This document shows positions 33,476-42,691 of a DNA stretch of 64,000 nt, in pieces (position 1 is the first letter of the stretch; every line of letters begins with the position of its first letter). Both the position numbers and the translations under genes were made by a program. The notes below the pieces were generated by a model. That model ran no database searches. It had not been told where the DNA came from and was given only the letters and a program-made list of their open reading frames with translations. The stretch lies in assembly GCF_017305915.1 (NCBI RefSeq), contig NZ_JAFKJN010000029.1, forward strand, positions 1-64,000, given 5' to 3'. Source of the stretch: Reyranella sp. Lineage in GTDB: Bacteria; Pseudomonadota; Alphaproteobacteria; Reyranellales; Reyranellaceae.

Positions 33476-34839
33476 GGATCGCGTTCTGGATCACGGTCCT
33501 GCTCGCCGGCGGCACGGTCTGGCTGGCGCCGCACCTGCCCCTCGCCGATCTCGCGCAGCATGCCGCCCAGGTGGCGCTATGCCATGACCTGCTGCTCGGC
33601 ACCTCGAGATGGCAGGGGCTGGCCGAGGTGAACTATTTCACGCCCTACTGGCTGGGCTTCGGGCTGGCGCTGCTGCTGAGCTTCCTGGTGCCGGTCTCGG
33701 CGGCGCTGAAGATCGTGCTGATGCTGTCGTACTGGGGCTTCGTTGCCGGCTCGGTGCTGCTGCGCAGGCGCCTGGACGCCGACCCACGCGTGGATTGGCT
33801 GAGCGTCACGCCGTTCTTCGGGCTCGGCTGGCTCTACGGGTTCTTCCCCTTCCTCGTCGCCCTGCCGATCGCGATGGCGTTCATCGTGCTGGCGCAGAGC
33901 CATGCGCATAAGCCCACGCTGAGGCGCGCATTCCTCCTCGTCGTGCTCGGCGTGCTGCTCTTCTTCTCCCACGGCCTGGTGTTCGTCTTCGCCGTCGCCG
34001 TGGCGGCGGCCTTTCTCGTGATTCATCGGCCGTCGCCGGCTGCTGTCCTGCCCTATCTGCTTCTGGGGCTGGTCTCCCTTGCCTATTTCCTGTTGCGTCC
34101 GGCGGCAACGACCCTGCTTGCCACGCGCGCCGATTGGCTGGGCCTCGGCGGATTGAGCTATGTCGCCTTCTTCCCCATGGGATCGCCGGCGATCGATCCG
34201 CTCCTGGCGCCGCTCGTGCCGCTGCTGCTTGCCGCATCCTGGCTGCTCGGCGGCCGCTTCAATCGCAACAAGGCCGCCGTCGTTCCCATCGCCATGCTGC
34301 TTCTCTGGATCGTGCTGGTGCCGGAGACGGTGATGGAAACCTACTTCGTCGGCTCGCGCTTCGCCGTCTTTTTCCTGCCGTTCGTCGCCTTGCTGTTTGC
34401 GTCCGCGCCGGCGCCGGGTTGGCGCCTGCTTCCGATCGCGCTGCTGACCTGGTGGGCGCTCGGTGTCCAGGTCGAGCGCCTGCTGGCCTTCGCGGCCGAA
34501 AGCCGGGCGTTCGAGGAGGTGCTGGCGGCGGCCGAGCCCGGCCATCGCGCGCAGCAACAGGTGTTGGACATGACGAGTCGGGCGGCGCGCACGCCCATGG
34601 CCTACCAGAACTTCGCGCTCTGGTACCAGGCGGAGAAGGCGGGTTTCGTCGACTTCAACTTCGCGGCGTACCCGACGCAAGTCGTCCGCTTCCGCGATCC
34701 CAAGGCGCAAACCGAGTTGCCGGCATCGGCTTACCGCTACGTCTTCGTGCGCGGCGCGGCGCCGCAGGCCGTCGATTGCCCATGGCGGCCGCGCAAGGCG
34801 TCGGGCCCCTGGACCCTGCTCGAGAATGTCGGTTGCTGA
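33472..34839 (+). CDS. Polytopic membrane protein of unknown function
   Basis: A 455-residue integral membrane protein with about ten hydrophobic segments and a hydrophilic C-terminal domain of ~110 residues ending in a cysteine. The N-terminus (LPLADLAQHAAQVALCHDLL and the acidic/His-containing loop before the first long periplasmic stretch) resembles the layout of GT-C glycosyltransferase-like membrane proteins, but I see no decisive motif and do not assign one. It is translationally coupled to the HxlR gene (ATGA). The region after it is convergent with sorB, only one base separating the stops. Confidence 0.6.
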   Translation: MRIAFWITVLLAGGTVWLAPHLPLADLAQHAAQVALCHDLLLGTSRWQGLAEVNYFTPYWLGFGLALLLSFLVPVSAALKIVLMLSYWGFVAGSVLLRRRLDADPRVDWLSVTPFFGLGWLYGFFPFLVALPIAMAFIVLAQSHAHKPTLRRAFLLVVLGVLLFFSHGLVFVFAVAVAAAFLVIHRPSPAAVLPYLLLGLVSLAYFLLRPAATTLLATRADWLGLGGLSYVAFFPMGSPAIDPLLAPLVPLLLAASWLLGGRFNRNKAAVVPIAMLLLWIVLVPETVMETYFVGSRFAVFFLPFVALLFASAPAPGWRLLPIALLTWWALGVQVERLLAFAAESRAFEEVLAAAEPGHRAQQQVLDMTSRAARTPMAYQNFALWYQAEKAGFVDFNFAAYPTQVVRFRDPKAQTELPASAYRYVFVRGAAPQAVDCPWRPRKASGPWTLLENVGC

Positions 34840-34840
34840 G

Positions 34841-35281
34841 CTACTTCAGGAACGGGTTGCCGGCGCCGCGGCCCTTGCGGCGCGGCGGGAACTGCTCGGC
34901 GAGATAGTCGAGGATCTCGGCCCGCTCGTCGGCCTTCACCGGCGGCATGCGATGCTTCTCCAGCATCGTGTCGAAGGTGTTGTCCCAGAGATCGCGGGTC
35001 AGGCCCTGCGCCTTGATCAGCGCCACGCCGTGGCAGGCGGTGCAGGTGTAGAAGGTGACCTCGCGCCCCTTGCCCTCGGGCATGTCCTCGACCTTGTCGT
35101 TATGCGGCGGCGGCTTGCCGGCGTCGGGCGATGGCTTTGCATCGGCGACGCGCGGTGCGACCGCAATGGCTGGCGTCCAGGCAGGTTGCTTGCCGCGCAG
35201 GTGACCCGCGCGATCGAACGCCAGCAGCAGGAATGTCGCGCCCATGGTTATGACGCAGACATGGGCTATCGTGAGTTTCAA
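34841..35281 (-). CDS. sorB: SorB-like monohaem cytochrome c of sulfite dehydrogenase
   Basis: A 146-residue c-type cytochrome with an N-terminal membrane/signal segment (VCVITMGATFLLLAF). The haem site is CTACHG, and the axial methionine is probably in KHRMPPVKADE. Length and position directly after sorA fit SorB, the electron acceptor subunit that passes sulfite electrons to the respiratory chain. The start is probably TTG 35281, overlapping the sorA stop as TTGA; an ATG at 35245 would shorten the signal. The frame upstream is noise over sorA. Confidence 0.85.
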   Translation of the reverse strand: MKLTIAHVCVITMGATFLLLAFDRAGHLRGKQPAWTPAIAVAPRVADAKPSPDAGKPPPHNDKVEDMPEGKGREVTFYTCTACHGVALIKAQGLTRDLWDNTFDTMLEKHRMPPVKADERAEILDYLAEQFPPRRKGRGAGNPFLK

Positions 35282-36486
35282 GCTTCGGCGAGCACGCGAA
35301 CGGGGGTGACCGGGTTGGCGCCGTAGCCCTGCGGGTTCCAGTTGGTCGCGGCGAACGGCTGGGTCTTGCCGGCCGCGTCCGTGGCGCGCGACCACACCTC
35401 GTAGTAGCCGCCGCTCGGCAGGTCGACCGTGGCGGTGAAACGCTGCCAGGCGAATTTGTTGGCTGGCGGATTGACCTTGGCCGGCTTCCAGGTCGTGCCG
35501 TGGTCGATCGAGACCTCGACGGTCTTGACCTCGTGGTCGCCTGCCCAGGCATGGCCGCGCAGCTCGATCTTGCGGCCGCTGAGCTTGCTGCCGTCGGCCG
35601 GCGAGGTGATGACCGAGCGCACCGGCATCGCTTCCAGGACCGCCATGTCCTTGTCGTCGCCCTTGCTGCCGGGGACGATCGGCTTCTTGGGCGTGCGATA
35701 GGAGAAACCGCCCATGCCCGGGCCGTCATGCTCCTTGTCGCGCACCCAGATGCGGGTCAGCCACTTGGTCGACAGCGAGCCCGCCCAGCCCGGCACGATC
35801 AGCCGCACCGGCGCACCGTGCGCCAGCGGCAGATCCTTGCCGTTGAGCTTGAAGGCGATCAGCGTGTGCGGGTCCATCGCCTTGTCGATCCGCATGCCGC
35901 GCGAGAGGGTCGGCTTGTCGGTCTCGCCGGCAAGCGTCGGGTCGGCGCCGTAGTGGCCGGTATAGACCGCGCTCGACTTCAGGCCGGCCGCCTTCAGCAC
36001 GTCGGCCAGCCGCACCCCGGTCCATTGCGGGCAGCCCGCGCCGCCGTTGGTCCACTGGTTGCCGCGCGCCTCGGGCGTGAAGAAGGAACGGCCGTTGCCG
36101 CCGCATTCCAGCATCAGCTGGAGGGTCACGTTCTCGTATTTCGCCATCAGGTCGCCGAGGCTGATCTCCAGCGGCGTGTTGACCTCGCCGTCGATCTTGA
36201 TCTTCCAGGCCTTGAGGTCGGCCGGCATCTCGGGGAACTGGCCGTTGTTGCGGACGAACAGCTTCTCGGTCGGTGTGACGTCGTCGTCGAGCAGCGCCGC
36301 CGGCGTCTCGGCCACCAGCGGCCTGTCGCCCAGCACGTGAAGCTTGGCCTTGCCGTCCATCTCGAGCAGCTTGGGGCCCTTCGAGGCGGGCGCACTCTGC
36401 GCCAAGGCGGCAGCCGGCAGCGCGGCGCTCGCTGCGACGAACGCAGTTCCCTTCAGCATCGTGCGCCTTGTCGTCGTGTGTCCCAT
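35278..36486 (-). CDS. sorA: Sulfite dehydrogenase molybdopterin subunit SorA-like
   Basis: A 402-residue periplasmic molybdoenzyme of the sulfite oxidase family, oxidising sulfite to sulfate. It has a Tat signal (RRTMLKGTAFVAAS), the Mo-binding cysteine in LECGGNGRSFF, GHYGADPTL and LPLAHGAPVRLIVPGWAG in the catalytic domain, and a C-terminal Mo-co dimerisation domain (VEVSIDHGTTW, NPQGYG). SoxC is a close alternative, but the sox cluster is absent and a cytochrome gene follows, which favours SorA. It would need molybdenum cofactor, for which moaA is encoded in this window. Confidence 0.9.
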   Translation of the reverse strand: MGHTTTRRTMLKGTAFVAASAALPAAALAQSAPASKGPKLLEMDGKAKLHVLGDRPLVAETPAALLDDDVTPTEKLFVRNNGQFPEMPADLKAWKIKIDGEVNTPLEISLGDLMAKYENVTLQLMLECGGNGRSFFTPEARGNQWTNGGAGCPQWTGVRLADVLKAAGLKSSAVYTGHYGADPTLAGETDKPTLSRGMRIDKAMDPHTLIAFKLNGKDLPLAHGAPVRLIVPGWAGSLSTKWLTRIWVRDKEHDGPGMGGFSYRTPKKPIVPGSKGDDKDMAVLEAMPVRSVITSPADGSKLSGRKIELRGHAWAGDHEVKTVEVSIDHGTTWKPAKVNPPANKFAWQRFTATVDLPSGGYYEVWSRATDAAGKTQPFAATNWNPQGYGANPVTPVRVLAEA

Positions 36487-36777
36487 CGTTTCCCCCGTTT
36501 GGGAAAACGTTAACCCATCGCCGTGCCGCGTGTCAGCACATGTTGTGAAAAATCAACAGGATGATGGGAAGAGATGGGAAAAGGAGGACGGCACAACGGG
36601 AGCGGCCATGGTGGGGTCTAGCCTGACTGATGCGACCCGCGGGGGCCGCTCCCGGTGCGTCATTCGCGAGTTACCGCTGTGCCGTTGCCCGAATGGCTGC
36701 CCCGGCAGTCAACGCGGCACGCTTGTCCGGTGGAAGCATCTAAACCTCCGTATCCGTTGCTGCGTAGAGATATCTCG
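36487..36777. other. Intergenic region upstream of sorA with a structured element
   Basis: This 291-base gap has no convincing gene. It contains a nested stem at 36598-36653: GGGAGCGGCC pairs with GGCCGCTCCC, and inside it GGGTC (36614) with GACCC (36634). Closer to sorA, a weak dyad (36488-36508) covers the ribosome site region. It must carry the sorAB promoter; no operator was identified. Confidence 0.5.
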
Positions 36778-37590
36778 TCACCGCGCGCCGCGCTTGTCAA
36801 CGATTCTTCGGGTCAAGACTGTTGACGCAATGAGCGTGCTCGCGGCGACGGCGATGACGATCGTCGCGAGCACGTTGATCTGCGGATCGACGCCCAGGCG
36901 AACGCTGGAATAGACGCGCATCGGCAGGGTCTGCGACTGCGCCCCGGCGACGAACTGGGTGAGGATCAGGTCGTCGAGCGACAGCGTGAAGGCGAGCAGC
37001 CAGCCCGACACCAGCGCCGGCGCGATCATCGGCAGGGTGACGGTGACGAAGGTCGTCCACGGCGTCGCGCCGAGATCCATCGCTGCCTCCTCGAGCGTGC
37101 GGTCGAAGTCGGCGAGGCGGGCCTGCACGACGATGGCGACGAAGGCGAGCGAGAAGGTGACGTGCGCGGCGGTGATCGACAGGAACCCGCGCTCGGGCCC
37201 GCCCAGCAGCTGGTCGCTGCCGACGAACAGCAGCAGCATCGAGATGCCCATCACGACTTCCGGCATCACCATGGGCGCGATGACCAGGCTCGCGAACAGG
37301 GTACGGCCGATGAAGCGTGGCACGCGCGCCAGCACATAGCCCGCGGCGAGGCCGAGCGCGGTGGCGAGCGTGGCGCTCACCAGGGCGATGCGCAGCGACA
37401 GCCAGGCGGCGTCGAGCATCGCGTCGTTGTGGAACAGCGCGATCCACCATTTGGTCGAGAAGCCGCCCCACACCGTCACCAGCCGCGATTCGTTGAACGA
37501 ATAGACGATCACCAGCGCGATCGGCAGGTAGAGGAAGGCGTAGCCGAAGGCCAGCACCGTGAAGGCGAAGCGGGCGCGGCCGATGGTCAT
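36778..37590 (-). CDS. Spermidine/putrescine ABC transporter permease (PotC/PotI type)
   Basis: A 270-residue inner-membrane permease with six membrane segments. SFNESRLVTVWGGFSTKWW is typical of the PotC/PotI family N-terminus, and LEEAAMDLGATPWTTFVTVTLP is the EAA coupling loop. It is the last gene of a leftward operon for a polyamine-type importer (binding protein-ATPase-PotB-PotC) and overlaps the previous permease by four bases. Boundaries rest on ATG 37590; the same frame remains open far upstream but only as antisense-like noise. Confidence 0.92.
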   Translation of the reverse strand: MTIGRARFAFTVLAFGYAFLYLPIALVIVYSFNESRLVTVWGGFSTKWWIALFHNDAMLDAAWLSLRIALVSATLATALGLAAGYVLARVPRFIGRTLFASLVIAPMVMPEVVMGISMLLLFVGSDQLLGGPERGFLSITAAHVTFSLAFVAIVVQARLADFDRTLEEAAMDLGATPWTTFVTVTLPMIAPALVSGWLLAFTLSLDDLILTQFVAGAQSQTLPMRVYSSVRLGVDPQINVLATIVIAVAASTLIASTVLTRRIVDKRGAR

Positions 37591-38423
37591 GTCCGCTCCA
37601 GGCTGCGCTGCTGCTGGCGCTGGAAGAGCAGGATCGGCCCGACCAGCAGGATCAGCAGGCAGATCGCGACCGCCGAGGCGAGCGGCCAGTCGGAATTGGT
37701 GAAGAACTCGTCCCACAGCACCTTGCCGATCATCAGCGTGCGCGTGCCGCCCAGCAGGTCGGGGATGACGAACTCGCCGACTGCCGGGATGAAGACCAGC
37801 AGGCAGCCGGCGACGATGCCGGGCAACGACAGCGGCAGGGTGACGGTGAGGAAGGCAGGCAGCGGCCTGGCGCCGAGATCGGACGCGGCTTCGAGCAGGC
37901 TCCAGTCGAGCTTTTCCAGCGCGGTGTAGAGCGGCAGCACCATGAAGGGCAGATAGGCATAGACGATGCCGAGATGGATCGCCCATTCGGTGCCGAGGAT
38001 GGTGCCGGGATCGCTCATCAGTCCCGACCATCGCAGGAACTGGTTGAGGATGCCGTTCTCGGCCAGCAGGCCCATCCAGGCATAGACGCGGATCAGGAAC
38101 GAGGTCCAGAACGGCAGGATCACCAGCATCAGCAGCAGCGGCCGGCGCGGCGGTGTCGCGCGGGCGATGGCATAGGCCATCGGATAGCCCAGCAGCAGGC
38201 AGACCAGCGTCGAGGTCGCGGCGATGCGCAGCGACGACAGCCACGCCGCGAGATAGAGATCGTCGGTGAACAGGAGCTTGAAGCTCGCGAAGGAGAGGCC
38301 GAGCTCGACCGGCGGTGCGAGGTCCGGCGCGTTGGTGGCGAGCGACAGGCCGAGGACCAGGCCGAGCGGCAGCAGGAAGAACACGACCAGCCAGAGATAG
38401 GGAAGCGCGATGACCAGCCTCAC
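37587..38423 (-). CDS. Spermidine/putrescine ABC transporter permease (PotB/PotH type)
   Basis: A 278-residue inner-membrane permease of the PotB/PotH family. PFWTSFLIRVYAWMGLLAENGILN is its signature (in part: FWTSFLIRVYAWMGLL), followed by VYAYLPFMVLPLYTALEKLD and LLEAASDLGARPLPAFLTVTLP, the EAA loop. It follows the ATPase gene by three bases and overlaps the PotC-type gene by four. Confidence 0.93.
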   Translation of the reverse strand: MRLVIALPYLWLVVFFLLPLGLVLGLSLATNAPDLAPPVELGLSFASFKLLFTDDLYLAAWLSSLRIAATSTLVCLLLGYPMAYAIARATPPRRPLLLMLVILPFWTSFLIRVYAWMGLLAENGILNQFLRWSGLMSDPGTILGTEWAIHLGIVYAYLPFMVLPLYTALEKLDWSLLEAASDLGARPLPAFLTVTLPLSLPGIVAGCLLVFIPAVGEFVIPDLLGGTRTLMIGKVLWDEFFTNSDWPLASAVAICLLILLVGPILLFQRQQQRSLERT

Positions 38424-38426
38424 CGC

Positions 38427-39419
<993 letters not shown>

Positions 39420-39428
39420 CCGGCCAAC

Positions 39429-40511
39429 TTAGCGGCCGGTCTTGATCGCGGTCCACAGCCGCGTGCGTTCGCGGGTCTGCTCGGCGTTGGCGGCGGTGAT
39501 GGTGTAGAGCTTGGCCCGCGCCTCGGCGGGCGGGTAGATCCACGGGTTGCCGGCGATCGCCTTGTCGAGCAGCGCCGTTGCCGGGAGGTTGGCGTTGGCG
39601 TAGCCGGTGAGGGTGCTCGACGCCGCCGCGACCTTGGGCTCCAGCATGAAGTCGAGGAAGCGATGGGCCTGCTCCGGGTTGGGCGCGTCCTTGGGGATCG
39701 CCGCTGTATCGATCCACAGCATCGCGCCTTCCTTGGGCGGGCCGTAGGCGATCTCGCGCTTCTGCGCGGCCTTGGCGGCGCGGTCGCGTGCCTGGAGGAT
39801 GTCGCCCGAGTAGCCGAAGGCCAGGCAGATGTCGCCGCCGGCCAGCGCGTTGATGTACTCCGACGAATGGAACTTGCGGATCGACGGCCGGATCGCCTTC
39901 ATCACCTCGGCCGCCTTGGCGAGATCCGCGCTGCTCTTGGAATCGGGATCGAGCCCGAGATACTTCAGCGCCGCCGGGAACATGTCGGTGGCGCTGTCGA
40001 GCACCATGACGCCGCAATCGGCGAAGCGGCTGACGATCTTGGGATCGAAGATCATGCCGAGCGACTCGACCGGCGCGTCGGGCATCCGCTTCCTGATCTC
40101 GGCGACATTGTAGCCGACGCCGATCGTGCCCCACATCCACGGGATGGCGTGCCGGTTGCCGGGATCGTACTTGGCGAGCTCGGCCATGAGCTTGGGATCG
40201 AGGTTGCCCAGGTTCTTGAGCTTGGCCTTGTCGATCGGCTGGTAGAGCTTGGCGGCGAGCTGGCGCACCAGGAAAGGCGAGGCCGTCGGCACGACGACGT
40301 CGTAGCCCGAACGGCCGGCCTTCAGCTTGGCATCGAGGATCTCGTTGCTGTCGTAGGTCGTGTAGTTGACCTTGATGCCGGTCTCGGCAGTGAAGACCTT
40401 GAGCCGGTCCTCGGCGATGTAATCCGACCAGTTGTAGACATTGACCTGCTTCTGGGCGGTCGCGGGCGACGCCAATGTCAGCAACAGCAGCAGGCCAGCA
40501 AGAAAGCGCAT
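39429..40511 (-). CDS. Polyamine ABC transporter substrate-binding protein (PotF/PotD type)
   Basis: A 360-residue periplasmic binding protein with a signal peptide (MRFLAGLLLLLTLASPATA). VNVYNWSDYIAEDRLKVFTAETGIKV is the classic PotD/PotF start (in part: VNVYNWSDYIAEDRLKVF), with GYDVVVPTASPFLVRQL and GDICLAFGYSGDILQARDRA further on; the YNWSDY and SGD residues line the polyamine pocket in known structures. First gene of the pot-type operon. A large hairpin precedes its ribosome site (GGAG at 40518-40521). Confidence 0.93.
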   Translation of the reverse strand: MRFLAGLLLLLTLASPATAQKQVNVYNWSDYIAEDRLKVFTAETGIKVNYTTYDSNEILDAKLKAGRSGYDVVVPTASPFLVRQLAAKLYQPIDKAKLKNLGNLDPKLMAELAKYDPGNRHAIPWMWGTIGVGYNVAEIRKRMPDAPVESLGMIFDPKIVSRFADCGVMVLDSATDMFPAALKYLGLDPDSKSSADLAKAAEVMKAIRPSIRKFHSSEYINALAGGDICLAFGYSGDILQARDRAAKAAQKREIAYGPPKEGAMLWIDTAAIPKDAPNPEQAHRFLDFMLEPKVAAASSTLTGYANANLPATALLDKAIAGNPWIYPPAEARAKLYTITAANAEQTRERTRLWTAIKTGR

Positions 40512-40521
40512 CGAATACTCC

Positions 40522-40580
40522 GAACGGGGCGGGCGCATGATCCCGGCGGCTCGGCCGAAAGGCAAGCGCCTGCCCCGTTC
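40522..40580 (-). other. Long hairpin between creD and the polyamine-binding-protein gene
   Basis: GAACGGGGCGGGCGC (40522-40536) pairs with 40566-40580 over 15 positions with one mismatch, which would be a G-U pair in one RNA. The 29-base loop is also GC-rich. It lies 5 bases after the creD stop and its base touches the GGAG of the next gene, so it can end creD transcription or mask translation of the pot operon. Confidence 0.75.
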
Positions 40581-40585
40581 GAGGT

Positions 40586-41878
40586 TCAAGCTGTCTGCGG
40601 GCGATGCAGGTTGCGCGTGAACCACATGGCGAGCGACAGCATGGCGAACAGCAGCAGCGAGCCCGCCAGCAGGGCGACGTCCTCGAGCTGCAGCAGGGCG
40701 TAGAGCGCGGCGTACAGGACGGCGAGGAAACCGCCGAAGGCCAGGCCCGGCGCAAACCGGCGCTGCACGGCGCCGGTATAGACCGCGGCCTGGCCGGCGA
40801 CGGCGGCGGCGCTCACCAGATAGGCTGACCCGAAGCCGATCTGCTCGCTGAACGACAGCAGCAGGAGGTAAAAGACGCAGAGCGACAGGCCGATCAGGCC
40901 GTACTGCAGCGGATGCGGCCGCGTGCCGGTCGCCAGCTCGAACAGCAGGCAGGCGGCCAGGGTCAGGCCGATGAACAGCACGCCGTATTTGATCGCCCGG
41001 TCGGTCTCGCGATAGGCGTCGATCGGCGTGACCAGGGTGACGCCGAACGCCGATTCGAGCACCGCCGACGGCGCCGGTCCATCGGCGGGCAGGCGGCCCC
41101 AGAGCTGCGGATAGCCGCGGCCCAGCGACGAGGTCATCCAGGTCGCCCGGAAACCGTCCCGGCCGACCGTCTGGCTCGCGGGCAGGTAGGGGCCGACGAA
41201 GCTCGGCGACGGCCACGGCGAGACCAGCGTCGCCTCGGTGCGCTTGCCGAGCGGCACCAGCGACAACCGGCCGCTGCCCGCGAAGGTGATGCGGAAACGC
41301 ACGGTCACGGAGTCGCGCGCGGCGAGGCCGCTACCGAGGCTCGCCTGCAGGGAGCTGAGCCAGCTGCCGGTATCGGCGGTCCATTCGACCGGCGTGCCGT
41401 CGACATCGACCGTCTCGGCGGAGAGCGAACGGTCCTCGCTGACGCCGACCAGCAGGCGGGCGGCGCTCCAGTCGAGCTCGTTGTCGCCGGCCGACAGCGC
41501 GCGCAGCTCGCGCAGGTCGAACTCGGCCACCACGTCGAGGCTGGCGCGATAGACCGGCACGGCGAACAGGCCGCGCCGGCGCTGCTCGGGCATGATCTCG
41601 CCGTTGAGGGTGAGCTTCTGCGGCAGCAGGATGGCCTGCCGCGACACCGGCCGCTCCTTGTGGGGCACCAGGATGCGCGGGCCGACGAAGGTCTGCGCCT
41701 TGCCCCACCACGTCTGGACGCTCTTGATCGCTTCCTCCTGGTAGCCCTGACGGTCGGCGACCACGGTGCCGACCAGGTCGAGCGGGATCTTGAGCGCCAG
41801 CGTGAGCGCGGCCAGCAAGAGGGCGCGGGCGAGCAGGCTGCCGCCCGACAGAAACTCGTAGGCAAGGCGGAAGATCAT
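40586..41878 (-). CDS. creD: CreD-like inner membrane protein
   Basis: A 430-residue membrane protein of the CreD (CRESS/cell envelope integrity) family. One N-terminal membrane segment, a large periplasmic domain (GYQEEAIKSVQTWWGKAQTFVGPRILVPH in short form GPRILVPHKE, later FDLRELRAL), then a run of C-terminal helices with LQYGLIGLSLCVFYLLLLSFSEQIGF (in part: YLLLLSFSEQIGF). In other bacteria creD is the main CreBC target. It is divergent from creB here. ATG 41878 (MIFRLAYEF) is preferred to an upstream start that adds a basic low-complexity stretch. Confidence 0.9.
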   Translation of the reverse strand: MIFRLAYEFLSGGSLLARALLLAALTLALKIPLDLVGTVVADRQGYQEEAIKSVQTWWGKAQTFVGPRILVPHKERPVSRQAILLPQKLTLNGEIMPEQRRRGLFAVPVYRASLDVVAEFDLRELRALSAGDNELDWSAARLLVGVSEDRSLSAETVDVDGTPVEWTADTGSWLSSLQASLGSGLAARDSVTVRFRITFAGSGRLSLVPLGKRTEATLVSPWPSPSFVGPYLPASQTVGRDGFRATWMTSSLGRGYPQLWGRLPADGPAPSAVLESAFGVTLVTPIDAYRETDRAIKYGVLFIGLTLAACLLFELATGTRPHPLQYGLIGLSLCVFYLLLLSFSEQIGFGSAYLVSAAAVAGQAAVYTGAVQRRFAPGLAFGGFLAVLYAALYALLQLEDVALLAGSLLLFAMLSLAMWFTRNLHRPQTA

Positions 41879-42010
41879 CGGCGGTCTCCGGTTGTGACGG
41901 CGGGACCGTGCGGCCGGGGCGTGCAGGGAAGGCGCAGGAGTCATGGATTTTCGATGCAAAGCGCGGCGCCCCCGTCGACAGGCCGCGGGCCGGCGCTAGA
42001 GTTGCAACCC

Positions 42011-42682
42011 ATGCGAAAGGTTCTGGTCGTCGACGACGATGCGCATATCCGGGACGTGGTGTGCTTCGCCCTGCGGCGGGCGGGCTTCCAGCCGCGCGCC
42101 GCCGGCGACGGCAAGGCCGGGCTGGAGACGGCGGCGCGTGAGCTGCCGGCGCTGGTGATCCTCGACATCCTGATGCCCGAGCTCGACGGCACCGAGGTCT
42201 GCCGCCGCCTGCGCAGCCAGTCCGATGTGCCGATCATCTTCCTCACCTCCAAGGACGAGGAGATGGACCGCATCCTGGGGCTCGAGCTCGGCGCCGACGA
42301 CTATGTCGTGAAGCCGTTCAGCCCGGGCGAGCTGGTGGCGCGGGTCAAGGCGGTGCTGCGGCGCAAGGGCGGCGCCGCGCCCGAGACCGAGCGTCTGGTG
42401 CGCGGCGCGCTGGTGATCGACCTCGAGGCCCACACCGCCTCGTGGGCCGGCACCGAGGTGCCGCTCACCGCCACCGAGTTCTCGCTGCTCAAGGCGATCG
42501 CCGCCCAGCCGCGCCGCGCCTTCACCCGCGACAACCTGATGACGGCGGCCTATGCCAACGCCCGCTTCGTCAGCGACCGCACGATCGACAGCCACGTCCG
42601 CCACATCCGCGCCAAGTTCCAGGCGCTGGGCGGCGACCCGATCGAGACGGTGCACGGCGTCGGCTACAAGCTCGCGAGCTGA
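42011..42682 (+). CDS. creB: Response regulator CreB-like (OmpR family)
   Basis: A 223-residue two-component regulator. The receiver domain (1-~118) has the acidic pair DDD at 8-10, phospho-acceptor D52 in LDILMPELDG and the KPFSPGELVARV lysine. The C-terminal winged helix (~128-222) contains LTATEFSLLKAIAAQPRRAFTR and VRHIRAKF. It is followed after nine bases by its kinase gene and is divergent from creD, so it is the CreB of a CreBCD set. No copy of the TTCAC-type cre tag was found in the 132-base spacer. Confidence 0.9.
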   Translation: MRKVLVVDDDAHIRDVVCFALRRAGFQPRAAGDGKAGLETAARELPALVILDILMPELDGTEVCRRLRSQSDVPIIFLTSKDEEMDRILGLELGADDYVVKPFSPGELVARVKAVLRRKGGAAPETERLVRGALVIDLEAHTASWAGTEVPLTATEFSLLKAIAAQPRRAFTRDNLMTAAYANARFVSDRTIDSHVRHIRAKFQALGGDPIETVHGVGYKLAS

Positions 42683-42691
42683 GCCGGTCCG

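Noticed and set aside
36598..36653. Rho-independent terminator of the sorA-upstream region
   Set aside because: The stem is strong but has no U-tract on either strand and does not follow a gene end in the right direction; recorded as a structured element only.
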